A stretch of DNA of 64,000 bases from Lachnospira hominis (ex Liu et al. 2021). Its GTDB lineage: Bacteria > Bacillota > Clostridia > Lachnospirales > Lachnospiraceae. The position numbers and the translations under genes were made by a program. Positions within the stretch are counted from its first letter, which is position 1. Every line of letters begins with the position of its first letter. The notes beneath the pieces are model-generated. The model searched no databases and was not told where the DNA came from. It was given only the letters and a program-made list of their open reading frames with translations. The stretch covers positions 248,001 to 312,000 of the forward strand of contig NZ_JACOPD010000002.1 in NCBI RefSeq assembly GCF_014287955.1, written 5' to 3'. Shown one piece after another: positions 1 through 7,830 of the stretch.

Positions 1-828
1 TCAATCTTTTTTTACACTTTATCAGAAGACTGTATGAATGCAGTAAGCATCTTATCAGACACAGAAATTGCTGTTGAGCGTGTTCAGAAATTTGCAAACA
101 GTTCTGCCGCCATACGCATGGAAAACAATAGAAATTCTACTGACATCCCTGTTTCCGGCAACACCGACAATGCTTCTACACCTTCCGATTCAGACAATAT
201 GATGCAGAACATGTCACAGGAAATTGAAAATCTGAAATCAAAATTTGATGATTTGCAAGAAATCATAAATAAACTTGATAATTCAGAAATACAGGCAGCT
301 TATGAAACATATTATTCTGTATATAACTCCTATTCCGAAAATGCGTCAAAAACGCTCGGAACAGACAGCAATGATGCCGACTCATTTTTACAATCCACGC
401 AGTCAGGTTCTAATATAACAGAACAGCTTGATGAAGCATACAGCACTTTATATTCACTTATAGATGATGAAGTAAACAATGCTTCTACTGCATTAGACAG
501 CCAGTTTACTCTTTCAGACAGAGCAAATATCATAATATTTGCAATACTTATGGCAACAGGAATCATTATAATTCTTGCTATATTAAAGATTGTACGTCCT
601 CTCCAATCTGCAAACGGACAGCTTTCAAAAATAATCAATGATATTTCCACAACCATTGAAGAAAGTGCCAATGGAACAAATGACATTTCTTCCAGAATAC
701 GAAACATTGCTTCTTCCGTCGAGGCAATAAAATCCCAAACTGCCGAAAATCAATCCATCGGCAATGAACTGAAAAAAATGTTGAAGTATTTAAAAACATC
801 TGATTTATATATTATTTTTATCATTTAA
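1..828 (+). pseudogene. Decayed methyl-accepting chemotaxis protein (5' end outside window)
   Basis: The reading frame is open from base 1, so the gene probably starts upstream; the first ATG inside is at 34. From that ATG, residues 1-160 look like a helical extracellular sensor region, 165-187 form a membrane segment, and about 188-203 look like the start of a HAMP linker. The sequence then passes directly to what looks like the extreme C-terminal tail of an MCP (STTIEESANGTND, then TAENQSIGNELKK). The rest of HAMP and the whole signalling hairpin are absent, so it cannot couple to CheA. A second lesion is likely at A7 (772-778): one more A would restore an ELKKNVEVFKNI-type ending with a stop at 801-803, instead of the hydrophobic ending read here. 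Seen: missing domain. Inferred: internal deletion plus a one-base frameshift. Confidence 0.7.
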
Positions 829-840
829 AAATTAATGGTA

Positions 841-869
841 TTGACATAGCATTTTTATAGTGTTAGTAT
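841..869 (+). promoter_or_regulatory. Sigma-A type promoter with extended -10
   Basis: TTGACA (841-846), a 17-bp spacer and TAGTAT (864-869), preceded by TG at 861-862. It points at the small gene starting at 955. Confidence 0.6.
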
Positions 870-897
870 ATTTACATTATATACTACACAATTATAA

Positions 898-927
898 TTG
901 AATAATAACTTTATGCTATGATATAAT
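898..927 (+). promoter_or_regulatory. Second promoter upstream of the 59-aa gene
   Basis: TTGAAT (898-903), an 18-bp spacer and a perfect TATAAT (922-927) with an extended TG at 919-920. Initiation would fall near 934, about 20 bases before the GTG start at 955. Confidence 0.55.
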
Positions 928-954
928 GTCACCAACGAAAGAAGGTGATAGAAA

Positions 955-1134
955 GTGAGCGATTCAATGACACGCGAGGAACTTATTAGTTTAACAATTG
1001 ATAAATATACTGATTTACAACGTATCAAAAAGGCAAATGGCAATACCGAAAATAAAGAGCTTGACTATCAGCTTAAAGTTACTATAGCTAAACTATCCTC
1101 ATTAGGAATATCCGTTGAAGATATAACATTATAA
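955..1134 (+). CDS. Small protein of unknown function (59 aa)
   Basis: The frame starts at GTG (955) six bases after an AAGGTGA-like ribosome binding site and reads 59 codons to TAA. The product is mostly charged and helical with no Cys, no signal peptide and no membrane segment. It begins VSDSMTREELISL and has a conserved-looking LDYQLKVTIAKLSSLGI segment at about residues 37-53. I do not recognise the family. Support for a real gene is the ribosome binding site, two good promoters directly upstream, and a hairpin after the stop. An alternative start is the ATG at residue 5. It stands alone between a decayed MCP and a convergent operon. Nothing in the sequence reveals its role. Confidence 0.6.
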   Translation: MSDSMTREELISLTIDKYTDLQRIKKANGNTENKELDYQLKVTIAKLSSLGISVEDITL

Positions 1135-1222
1135 CTTTCAACTCATATCTTCTGTCTAAGGTATAATGTTATTAATATGTGTTTATATAATAAAGCTGGG
1201 ATTTTCCCAAATTTCACACAAA

Positions 1223-1259
1223 CCTCCAAACTAAGATAAAACGTATCTCAGTTTGGAGG
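1223..1259 (+). terminator. Hairpin after the small gene
   Basis: A 16-bp near-perfect inverted repeat (1223-1238 with 1244-1259, one G-T pair) has a 5-base loop and a moderately T-rich 3' side. It lies between two convergent genes, so a terminator is likely. Apart from this and the next hairpin, I see nothing in 1135-1422. Confidence 0.55.
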
Positions 1260-1374
1260 TTATCTTACAATTTTTATATTTTAAGAGATATTATTCACGC
1301 TACAAAATGCTCATTGGACAAATATAAAAAGTAATTTAAAAATATAATCACTCAAAAGTACGATTTATAATATA

Positions 1375-1415
1375 AAAAGAGATGTAACTACACAAATCAC
1401 AGTTACATCTCTTTT
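1375..1415 (-). terminator. Intrinsic terminator of the 1423-3075 gene
   Basis: A 15-bp perfect stem (1375-1389 with 1401-1415) with an 11-base loop begins 8 bases after the stop codon on the minus strand and is followed by a T-rich stretch. Confidence 0.8.
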
Positions 1416-1422
1416 ACATTTT

Positions 1423-3075
1423 CTACTTATACTCTGTTCCCAGCCAGAAACGTTCAACGTCTCCAACCACTGAACCATTCTTTCCTTTTACTGTACATGA
1501 GCATAATTTCTTATCTGAATTGTAATAATACAGTTTATTTTTATAAAATAATGTGCTCACAGTATCTGCATCTGAGCCAACATCTGTCATCTTCACCTCA
1601 TCTGCTGTAAGCGACTTTTTATAATATTGGACATTATCACGTATATACGTAAGTTCAGATGATGTATTTTTTACAATGCTTAAAGAGCCATCCGTAATAT
1701 TTTCAGCAATAGTTTTAACTTTACCGGAACTTATGCTTATTAGATTATTATTTTCATCAACTGCTGCAATCGTATCAGCTAATTCAAGAAATACATAATC
1801 TGACGCACCTCCGAGCTTTGACACAACTGTAAATACCGGCGTTACATCCTTCTTGACAGACGCATAGCTTACCTGACCAGAATTGATTACATATACATAA
1901 TCTTTATCATATATAAGCTCAACACCGGAACCGTTAAATTTACCAATAAACATATCCTCTGTATTCTTTGATGATATGCTGTGATAATAACAGTTTCCGT
2001 TGACACTATATATAAATCCTTCCGCCTTATCTGACTGATTAACCGGATTTGCCTTATAGGAATATCTCACAGAAGATTTACTTGTAAGTGCATAAATATT
2101 TTTTGCATCTTCAGATATTTCCTTTTTCTTCTCATCTTTATCATAATTAAGTGTATACAACACATTACCGGTTGAATTATATATAATCGTATTTTTGGCA
2201 GAATATATATACACATTTGCAAGCGACGACTCAACTTCTGTTATAACACCATGCACATCACCATCTTTGGATTTATCCAGCTTACTTACCATAAGTGATG
2301 TCTGTCCTAATGCCCCCTGGTCATTTACAACCTGGGTATCTTTATAAATTATAGTTCCTTTATCACTTATATAGAGTATTTCTTTTTTATTTGAACTTTC
2401 AGCAAGTCTGAGACTCATTGAATTGTTCCATACAAAAAGCGTGTACTTGTCTTCCATAGAATCATAAGTTATGGCAGTAAAATATTTTCCCTGATTGGAA
2501 GCCATTTTCTGTATAATATTATTTTTATCTATTTCATCAGAAAATTCCGGCATATAAAATGAATTATTATCAGCCTCAAAAACAATATCATCTTCGCTGC
2601 AGACCAGCTTACTGTCTATCCCTGCAACATTATATATTTTATTATTGTATTTCATATACAAAACATAATTTTTACGTGTTGCAAGCTTAAATACGCCAAA
2701 TCCTGCAAGAGAAGCCAGCATTAAAACTATTGCTGCTGCAATTATTCTTACTATCAGCTTCTTCTTGCCTTTTACAGCCTTTTTCGCCTGTGATGCTGTT
2801 TTTTCAACCGCATCCTGTGCAAATTTACTTCCACTTTCTTTAAGACGCCGAAACATTTCATCAGGCAGCACTTCTTCCTGCCCACCATTTTTAACATCTG
2901 CTGTATTATTTTCAGAAGTCTCTTTATCAGAAGAAGCAGACCCCTTTCCGGCCTGCTTCTCCTCATACGCCCTCTTCCGTTTCAGATAATCTGCATTATT
3001 AACAATGACTTCCGGTCCATTGCATCTTGGACACTTATCACCTTCATATTCCTGACCACATTTTGGACATATCAT
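1423..3075 (-). CDS. Zinc-ribbon, single-pass membrane protein of unknown function
   Basis: The 550-residue product starts with a zinc ribbon (Cys3, Cys6, Cys15, Cys18), followed by a charged Lys/Glu/Ser linker and one membrane segment at about 107-130. The remaining 420 residues are rich in short beta-strand-like stretches (repeated YYxx, VYVINSGxV and KLYYYN motifs), which suggests an extracytoplasmic beta-propeller-like domain. I chose the ATG at 3075 because it has a GGAAAGG ribosome binding site and puts the zinc ribbon at the N-terminus, as is usual for such proteins. The in-frame ATG at 3099, two bases after the glyS stop, has none. It is last in the glyS transcription unit and ends at a strong terminator. 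Function unknown. Confidence 0.8.
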   Translation of the reverse strand: MICPKCGQEYEGDKCPRCNGPEVIVNNADYLKRKRAYEEKQAGKGSASSDKETSENNTADVKNGGQEEVLPDEMFRRLKESGSKFAQDAVEKTASQAKKAVKGKKKLIVRIIAAAIVLMLASLAGFGVFKLATRKNYVLYMKYNNKIYNVAGIDSKLVCSEDDIVFEADNNSFYMPEFSDEIDKNNIIQKMASNQGKYFTAITYDSMEDKYTLFVWNNSMSLRLAESSNKKEILYISDKGTIIYKDTQVVNDQGALGQTSLMVSKLDKSKDGDVHGVITEVESSLANVYIYSAKNTIIYNSTGNVLYTLNYDKDEKKKEISEDAKNIYALTSKSSVRYSYKANPVNQSDKAEGFIYSVNGNCYYHSISSKNTEDMFIGKFNGSGVELIYDKDYVYVINSGQVSYASVKKDVTPVFTVVSKLGGASDYVFLELADTIAAVDENNNLISISSGKVKTIAENITDGSLSIVKNTSSELTYIRDNVQYYKKSLTADEVKMTDVGSDADTVSTLFYKNKLYYYNSDKKLCSCTVKGKNGSVVGDVERFWLGTEYK

Positions 3076-3101
3076 ATAAATAACCGTGCCTTTCCGCATA
3101 A

Positions 3102-4490
3102 TTAAAACTCAAATTTTTCTGCGAAATATGCTTTCAAATCCTCAATCTTAACTCTTTCCTGTTCCATTGTGTCTCTGTCACGTACTGTAACAGCTCCGTC
3201 TTCCTCAGAATCAAAGTCATAAGTAACACAGAATGGTGTACCAATTTCATCCTGTCTTCTATATCTCTTACCAATATTGCCTCTGTCATCAAATTCACAG
3301 TTATATGTCTTTGAAAGTTCTGCAAATACCTTTTCTGCCCCTTCATTTAACTTCTTAGAAAGTGGAAGAATACCAATCTTAACAGGTGCAATAGCAGGAT
3401 GGAAATGAAGAACTGTTCTCACATCGCCGCCCTCAAGTTCCTCTTCATCATATGCTGAACAAAGGAAAGCAAGTGTAACTCTGTCTGCACCGAGTGATGG
3501 CTCAATAACATATGGGATATATTTTTCTTTTGACTCATCATCAAAATATGACATATCCTCACCTGATACTGTCTGATGCTGAGTAAGGTCATAATCTGTT
3601 CTGTCAGCGATACCCCAGAGTTCACCCCATCCAAATGGGAATAAGAATTCAATATCTGTTGTTCCCTTGCTGTAGAAACAGAGTTCTTCTGGTGAATGGT
3701 CTCTTGCACGCATCTCATCATCCTTGATACCGAGAGCTTTAAGCCAGTTGATGCAATACTCTCTCCAATATCTGAACCACTCAAGGTCTGTGCCAGGTTT
3801 GCAGAAGAACTCAAGTTCCATCTGCTCAAATTCTCTTGTTCTGAATGTGAAGTTACCTGGTGTAATCTCATTTCTGAATGATTTACCAATCTGACCGATA
3901 CCAAATGGAATCTTCTTTCTTGATGTTCTCTGAACATTCTTAAAGTTTACGAAAATACCCTGTGCTGTCTCTGGTCTTAAATATACTGTATTCTTAGCAT
4001 CTTCTGTAACTCCCTGAAATGTCTTGAACATAAGGTTAAACTGTCTGATATCTGTAAAATTATGCTTTCCACATGTAGGACAGTTAATTTCATGCTCATC
4101 AATAAAATTCTTCATCTGTTCCTGAGTCCAGCCGTCAACTGAACCTCCAATATCAAAATTATTATTTGCTGCCCAGTCTTCAATAAGCTTATCTGCACGG
4201 AATCTCTCATGACATTCCTTACAATCCATAAGAGGGTCTGAGAAACCACCAAGATGACCTGAAGCTACCCATGTCTGTGGATTCATAAGAATTGCACAGT
4301 CAACACCGACATTATATGGGCTTTCCTGTACAAACTTCTGCCACCATGCTTTCTTTACGTTATTTTTAAGTTCTACACCAAGATTACCATAATCCCATGT
4401 ATTAGCCAATCCGCCGTATATTTCAGAACCAGGATATACAAATCCTCTGGCCTTTGCAAGAGAAACAATCTTTTCCATTGTCTTTTCCAT
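3102..4490 (-). CDS. glyS: Glycyl-tRNA synthetase (class II, dimeric type)
   Basis: This enzyme charges tRNA-Gly with glycine using ATP, in the cytoplasm. At 462 residues it has the length of the homodimeric glycyl-tRNA synthetase of Firmicutes and archaea, not the alpha/beta enzyme. The N-terminus carries the typical [14 protein letters not shown] segment. Class II motif 2 is visible as FRNEITPG followed by [14 protein letters not shown], and motif 3 as [10 protein letters not shown] near residue 345, followed by an anticodon-binding domain. The start has a GGAGG site 9 bases upstream. The upstream gap is only 118 bp and holds a promoter but no room for a T-box leader. The zinc-ribbon gene follows closely. 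Confidence 0.97.
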   Translation of the reverse strand: MEKTMEKIVSLAKARGFVYPGSEIYGGLANTWDYGNLGVELKNNVKKAWWQKFVQESPYNVGVDCAILMNPQTWVASGHLGGFSDPLMDCKECHERFRADKLIEDWAANNNFDIGGSVDGWTQEQMKNFIDEHEINCPTCGKHNFTDIRQFNLMFKTFQGVTEDAKNTVYLRPETAQGIFVNFKNVQRTSRKKIPFGIGQIGKSFRNEITPGNFTFRTREFEQMELEFFCKPGTDLEWFRYWREYCINWLKALGIKDDEMRARDHSPEELCFYSKGTTDIEFLFPFGWGELWGIADRTDYDLTQHQTVSGEDMSYFDDESKEKYIPYVIEPSLGADRVTLAFLCSAYDEEELEGGDVRTVLHFHPAIAPVKIGILPLSKKLNEGAEKVFAELSKTYNCEFDDRGNIGKRYRRQDEIGTPFCVTYDFDSEEDGAVTVRDRDTMEQERVKIEDLKAYFAEKFEF

Positions 4491-4532
4491 TTCTTTTCTA
4501 CCTCCGTTATGTTTGACTGCAATATGCAGATA

Positions 4533-4561
4533 ATTTTATAACATTTCTTCAAATATGACAA
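4533..4561 (-). promoter_or_regulatory. Promoter of glyS
   Basis: Minus-strand TTGTCA (4556-4561), a 17-bp spacer and TAAAAT (4533-4538), about 40 bp before the glyS start. Confidence 0.5.
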
Positions 4562-4608
4562 GCTTAAATCTTTCCCGGCTATGTATTATTCTCTGTCCAA
4601 TGATACTT

Positions 4609-5211
4609 TTATTCTTCCCATGGCCTTATTCTGTATTTTGCACCTATATCATCACATATTTTCTGACACTGTGCCTCTTCTTCATGGGAAATTGTCGTAT
4701 CAACTGTTGTAAGGACAACATTTGGAATATATTTTGTACATTCTTTTGCAAACGAAAGCATTGCATCAAATGATTCATCACCAAACTTGCTTCTTACAAG
4801 CTCATTATATCTTTTTTTATCAGGATCATTAAGACTTATTGAAACTGTATCAATAATCCCTTCCATCTCAGGTACAATATCCCTTTTATTAATCAGATTT
4901 CCTACACCATTTGTGTTAATTCTAATAGGCTTGTTATATGTCTTTTTGACATATGAAGCAACTTCCTTTAACACATCAAATGCCTCTGTAGGCTCGCCAA
5001 ATCCACAAAAAACGACTTCGTCATAATCTTCCATATTGAATTTTGCAAACTCGTCTATAACCTCTTTTGCCAACGGTTCTCTTTCAAGCCATAATCTGTC
5101 CGACTCACCGATTCTGTCCATTGTCTGTCTAAGACAGAATGTACAGGCATATGGACATCTGTTAGTAAGATTAACATACAAATTATTATGTACCTTATAT
5201 AATATTTCCAT
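4609..5211 (-). CDS. Small radical SAM protein, TatD-associated type
   Basis: A short radical SAM enzyme of 200 residues. The cluster-binding motif CxxxCxxC is at Cys19, Cys23 and Cys26 (NRCPYACTFC), followed by a GFGEPT SAM-contact motif near residue 70 and an INTNGVGNL strand. It resembles the compact radical SAM proteins often found beside or fused to TatD deoxyribonuclease (the TatD-associated family), whose reaction is unknown to me. No tatD gene is present in this window. A GGAGG site lies 6 bases before the ATG, and pdxY ends 17 bases upstream, so the genes are probably co-transcribed. There is no SPASM or other cysteine-rich C-terminal extension, so it should hold a single [4Fe-4S] cluster. 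Confidence 0.85.
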   Translation of the reverse strand: MEILYKVHNNLYVNLTNRCPYACTFCLRQTMDRIGESDRLWLEREPLAKEVIDEFAKFNMEDYDEVVFCGFGEPTEAFDVLKEVASYVKKTYNKPIRINTNGVGNLINKRDIVPEMEGIIDTVSISLNDPDKKRYNELVRSKFGDESFDAMLSFAKECTKYIPNVVLTTVDTTISHEEEAQCQKICDDIGAKYRIRPWEE

Positions 5212-5228
5212 GAAGCACCTCCAAATAT

Positions 5229-6077
5229 TTATTTTAATGAATATAACAGCTCTTCAAAGCATACACCATCAGTCAATGGTATATCAAGTTCAATTGACTT
5301 CATGATACATTTTTTTATAAACGAAGAAGCTTTTTTTACTGATTTATGAAAATCCACACCATTGACCGCATCTGCTGCAATTATTGATGTAAATATATCA
5401 CCTGTTCCACTTCTTTGTGCCCCAATCTTTAATGCTTTAACAAAATAGCCTTTTTTCCCTTCTTTTTCTCTTTCATAACAATAATTTGAAATAAATGTTC
5501 CTTGAACAATTCCTGTTATAACTACCTTTTCAGGTCCCATCATTGAAAGTTTTTCTGCAAGTTCTACTATGTCTTTTTCATAAAGCATGTCAGAATATGG
5601 GGTATCAGTAAGAATACAGCTTTCAGTAATATTAGGAGTTATTATGTCTGCTCCTGCAACAAGTTCCTTCATAAGACCACACATTTCATCTGTATATGTA
5701 GAATAAATTTTCCCATAATCGCCCATAACCGGGTCCACAACAACTATTGTATCATCAGTTTTAAATTCTTTTATAAAATCCTTAACAATAGAAATCTGTC
5801 TGGCTGAACCAAGAAATCCGGAGCATATTCCGTTAAATGATAAATCCAGCTTTTTCCACTCCTCCACATATCTTTCCATCCTGTCAGTATAATCATCAAA
5901 AAAATAACTGTCAAACCCTGTGTGATTAGAAAAAATTGAAGTAGGTAATGGACAACATTGTACTTTGAGTGTGGATATAATAGGAAGTTCAACCGCAATT
6001 GAACACCTCCCAAATCCGGTAAAATCATTAATCAATGCAATTTTTTTCTGATTATTATGTGAAATATTTTTAAGCAT
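5229..6077 (-). CDS. pdxY: Pyridoxamine/pyridoxal kinase
   Basis: This is a PfkB/ribokinase-superfamily vitamin B6 kinase of 282 residues, expected to phosphorylate pyridoxal or pyridoxamine to salvage PLP. The N-terminal INDFTGFGRCSIAVELPIIS segment, the VVDPVMGDYG segment and the C-terminal RSGTGDIFTSII anion-hole/catalytic motif (Asp as base) are all visible. The start overlaps the end of recO by 8 bases, and its ribosome binding site (AGGAGGAG) lies inside recO, which implies translational coupling. Substrate is assigned from similarity to the clostridial PdxY type; a related kinase, ThiD, is encoded separately at 58697. Confidence 0.88.
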   Translation of the reverse strand: MLKNISHNNQKKIALINDFTGFGRCSIAVELPIISTLKVQCCPLPTSIFSNHTGFDSYFFDDYTDRMERYVEEWKKLDLSFNGICSGFLGSARQISIVKDFIKEFKTDDTIVVVDPVMGDYGKIYSTYTDEMCGLMKELVAGADIITPNITESCILTDTPYSDMLYEKDIVELAEKLSMMGPEKVVITGIVQGTFISNYCYEREKEGKKGYFVKALKIGAQRSGTGDIFTSIIAADAVNGVDFHKSVKKASSFIKKCIMKSIELDIPLTDGVCFEELLYSLK

Positions 6078-6828
6078 TTAACTCCTCCTGTATTGAAAGC
6101 ATTTCAAATGATTTCATTTTTTTATCTATAACCGATTCCCTTACCGATGTAATAACTTCCATCAGCTGCATTAATACATTTTTATTTACAGCAAAGGAAA
6201 AAAGTCTGTTTAATGGTGTTCCCGTTATATACTGAAGTGCATGAACTGTCGAATCTTCCAGTTTTACTGACATATGTGCATAATCTGCACAATCCGCACA
6301 GTAAATTCCAAGTGTACTCTTTGAAAATGAGACCAAATGTTCTTTTTCCTTGCCACAGCCCTGACATACAAAAAAATCCGGACTTTCACCATTTATTGCA
6401 ATTATTCTCAGTTCATAGGTAAGGCGGATAAGCGGCTTTGATAAATTTTTACGTCCAAGAGCCTTTAATGCAGCATATAACAGATTTATCATAACAGACG
6501 CATCAAGATTTTCCCTGCCATAATAATCGGCAAGCTCCGCAAAATAATATGCATAACAGACCGCATCAAAATCGCTTATAATTTCTTCAAAATAAGCTGT
6601 TATATTCGCCTGTCTTATCGTATACGAAGTTCTTCCCTCATACACCTGAAATGTTCCAAAAACAAATGGTCTTGTTATTCCTGTAAGAGGACTGTTTGGT
6701 CGTCTTGCCCCTTTTGCAAATGCTGCAATCTTACCTCTTTCCTTTGTAAGAATTACTATCCTTCTGTCAAACTCGCCTACAGGCATAGCTGATAAAACTA
6801 TGCCTGTAACCTCTGTTATGTCACTCAT
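6070..6828 (-). CDS. recO: DNA repair protein RecO
   Basis: RecO binds single-stranded DNA and loads RecA with RecR at gaps and breaks. The 252-residue protein opens with the typical EVTGIVLSAMPVGEFDRRIVILTKERGKI OB-fold segment, written here as two parts: EVTGIVLSAMPVGEFDR and RIVILTKERGKI. A central helical part follows, then a CxxC-x17-CxxC zinc finger (CQGC near residue 156, CADC near 176). Length and order match the family. It starts six bases after the era stop with only a weak ribosome binding site, so it is probably translated by coupling to era, a gene order common in Firmicutes. Confidence 0.95.
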   Translation of the reverse strand: MSDITEVTGIVLSAMPVGEFDRRIVILTKERGKIAAFAKGARRPNSPLTGITRPFVFGTFQVYEGRTSYTIRQANITAYFEEIISDFDAVCYAYYFAELADYYGRENLDASVMINLLYAALKALGRKNLSKPLIRLTYELRIIAINGESPDFFVCQGCGKEKEHLVSFSKSTLGIYCADCADYAHMSVKLEDSTVHALQYITGTPLNRLFSFAVNKNVLMQLMEVITSVRESVIDKKMKSFEMLSIQEELNA

Positions 6829-6834
6829 ATCAGA

Positions 6835-7809
6835 TTAACCCAAATCGTCCTTCTTTTTGTCATAACCAAAATTCTTAATAAGAACATCGCTGTCACGCCA
6901 TTCTTTTTTAACTTTCACCCAAAGCTGAAGATTCACTTTTGTATCAAGCTGCTTTTCAATCTCATATCTGGCATTTGCACCGATTTTTTTAAGCATTTCT
7001 CCGCCTTTACCTATAATTATTCCTTTGTGGGAATCTCTCTCACATATAATGGTTGCCTGAATATCTGTAATTATGCCCTTCTGGCTTTTTCTTTCTTTCA
7101 TGCTGTCAATTACAACGGCAATTCCGTGAGGAATCTCTTCATTAAGTGCATGAAGTGCTTTCTCTCTTATAAGCTCGGCGACAATCTGTCTCATAGGCTG
7201 GTCTGTTATTGTATCCTCATCATAAAACATCGGACCATAAGGAAGATATTTATAAATTGTATCAATCAGTTCATCAACATTTGCACCGCTTCTTGCTGAC
7301 ACAGGTATTATTTCCTGAAAATCAAGTTCTTTTCTATAGCAGTCAATAACCGGAAGAATTTCTTCTTTTTTGATTGTATCTACTTTATTTATAACAAGAA
7401 TTATCGGTGCTTTTACTTTTTTAAGTCTTTCAATAATATGCTGTTCTCCCGCACCGATATATGTTGTCGGCTCAACAAGCCAGCATACAACATCAACTTC
7501 GCCGATTGTCTTTTCTGCTGCTCCAACCATATATTCACCAAGTTTATTTTTTGCCTTGTGAATACCGGGTGTATCAACAAATACAATCTGTCCTCTTTCA
7601 TCTGTATGGACTGTCTGTATTCTGTTTCTTGTCGTCTGAGGCTTATTAGACGTAATGGCAATTTTCTGACCTATCATACGGTTCATAAGTGTTGACTTAC
7701 CTACATTAGGTCGTCCTATCAGCGTAACAAACCCTGACTTTACATTTTTTCCGTCAGCAGCCGCACCGCCTGTAATTCCGCTTGCAGCAAGCATTTCATC
7801 CAAATTCAT
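6835..7809 (-). CDS. era: GTPase Era
   Basis: Era is an essential GTPase that binds the 3' end of 16S rRNA during 30S assembly. All G motifs are visible: GRPNVGKST (G1), DTPGI (G3) and NKVD (G4). The C-terminal KH domain carries the HKGIIIGKGGEMLKKIG RNA-binding loop. I place the start at 7809 because GGAG stands 6 bases before it; the in-frame ATG four codons upstream (7821) has no usable site. The N-terminus is about 20 residues longer than in many Era proteins, with an Ala/Gly-rich lead. It is followed directly by recO. Confidence 0.95.
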   Translation of the reverse strand: MNLDEMLAASGITGGAAADGKNVKSGFVTLIGRPNVGKSTLMNRMIGQKIAITSNKPQTTRNRIQTVHTDERGQIVFVDTPGIHKAKNKLGEYMVGAAEKTIGEVDVVCWLVEPTTYIGAGEQHIIERLKKVKAPIILVINKVDTIKKEEILPVIDCYRKELDFQEIIPVSARSGANVDELIDTIYKYLPYGPMFYDEDTITDQPMRQIVAELIREKALHALNEEIPHGIAVVIDSMKERKSQKGIITDIQATIICERDSHKGIIIGKGGEMLKKIGANARYEIEKQLDTKVNLQLWVKVKKEWRDSDVLIKNFGYDKKKDDLG

Positions 7810-7830
7810 ACTTTTCTCCATTCCAAAAAA

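Noticed and set aside
4491-4608. Possible T-box leader before glyS
   Set aside because: The gap is only 118 bp and shows a promoter but no specifier loop, T-box sequence or terminator/antiterminator pair.
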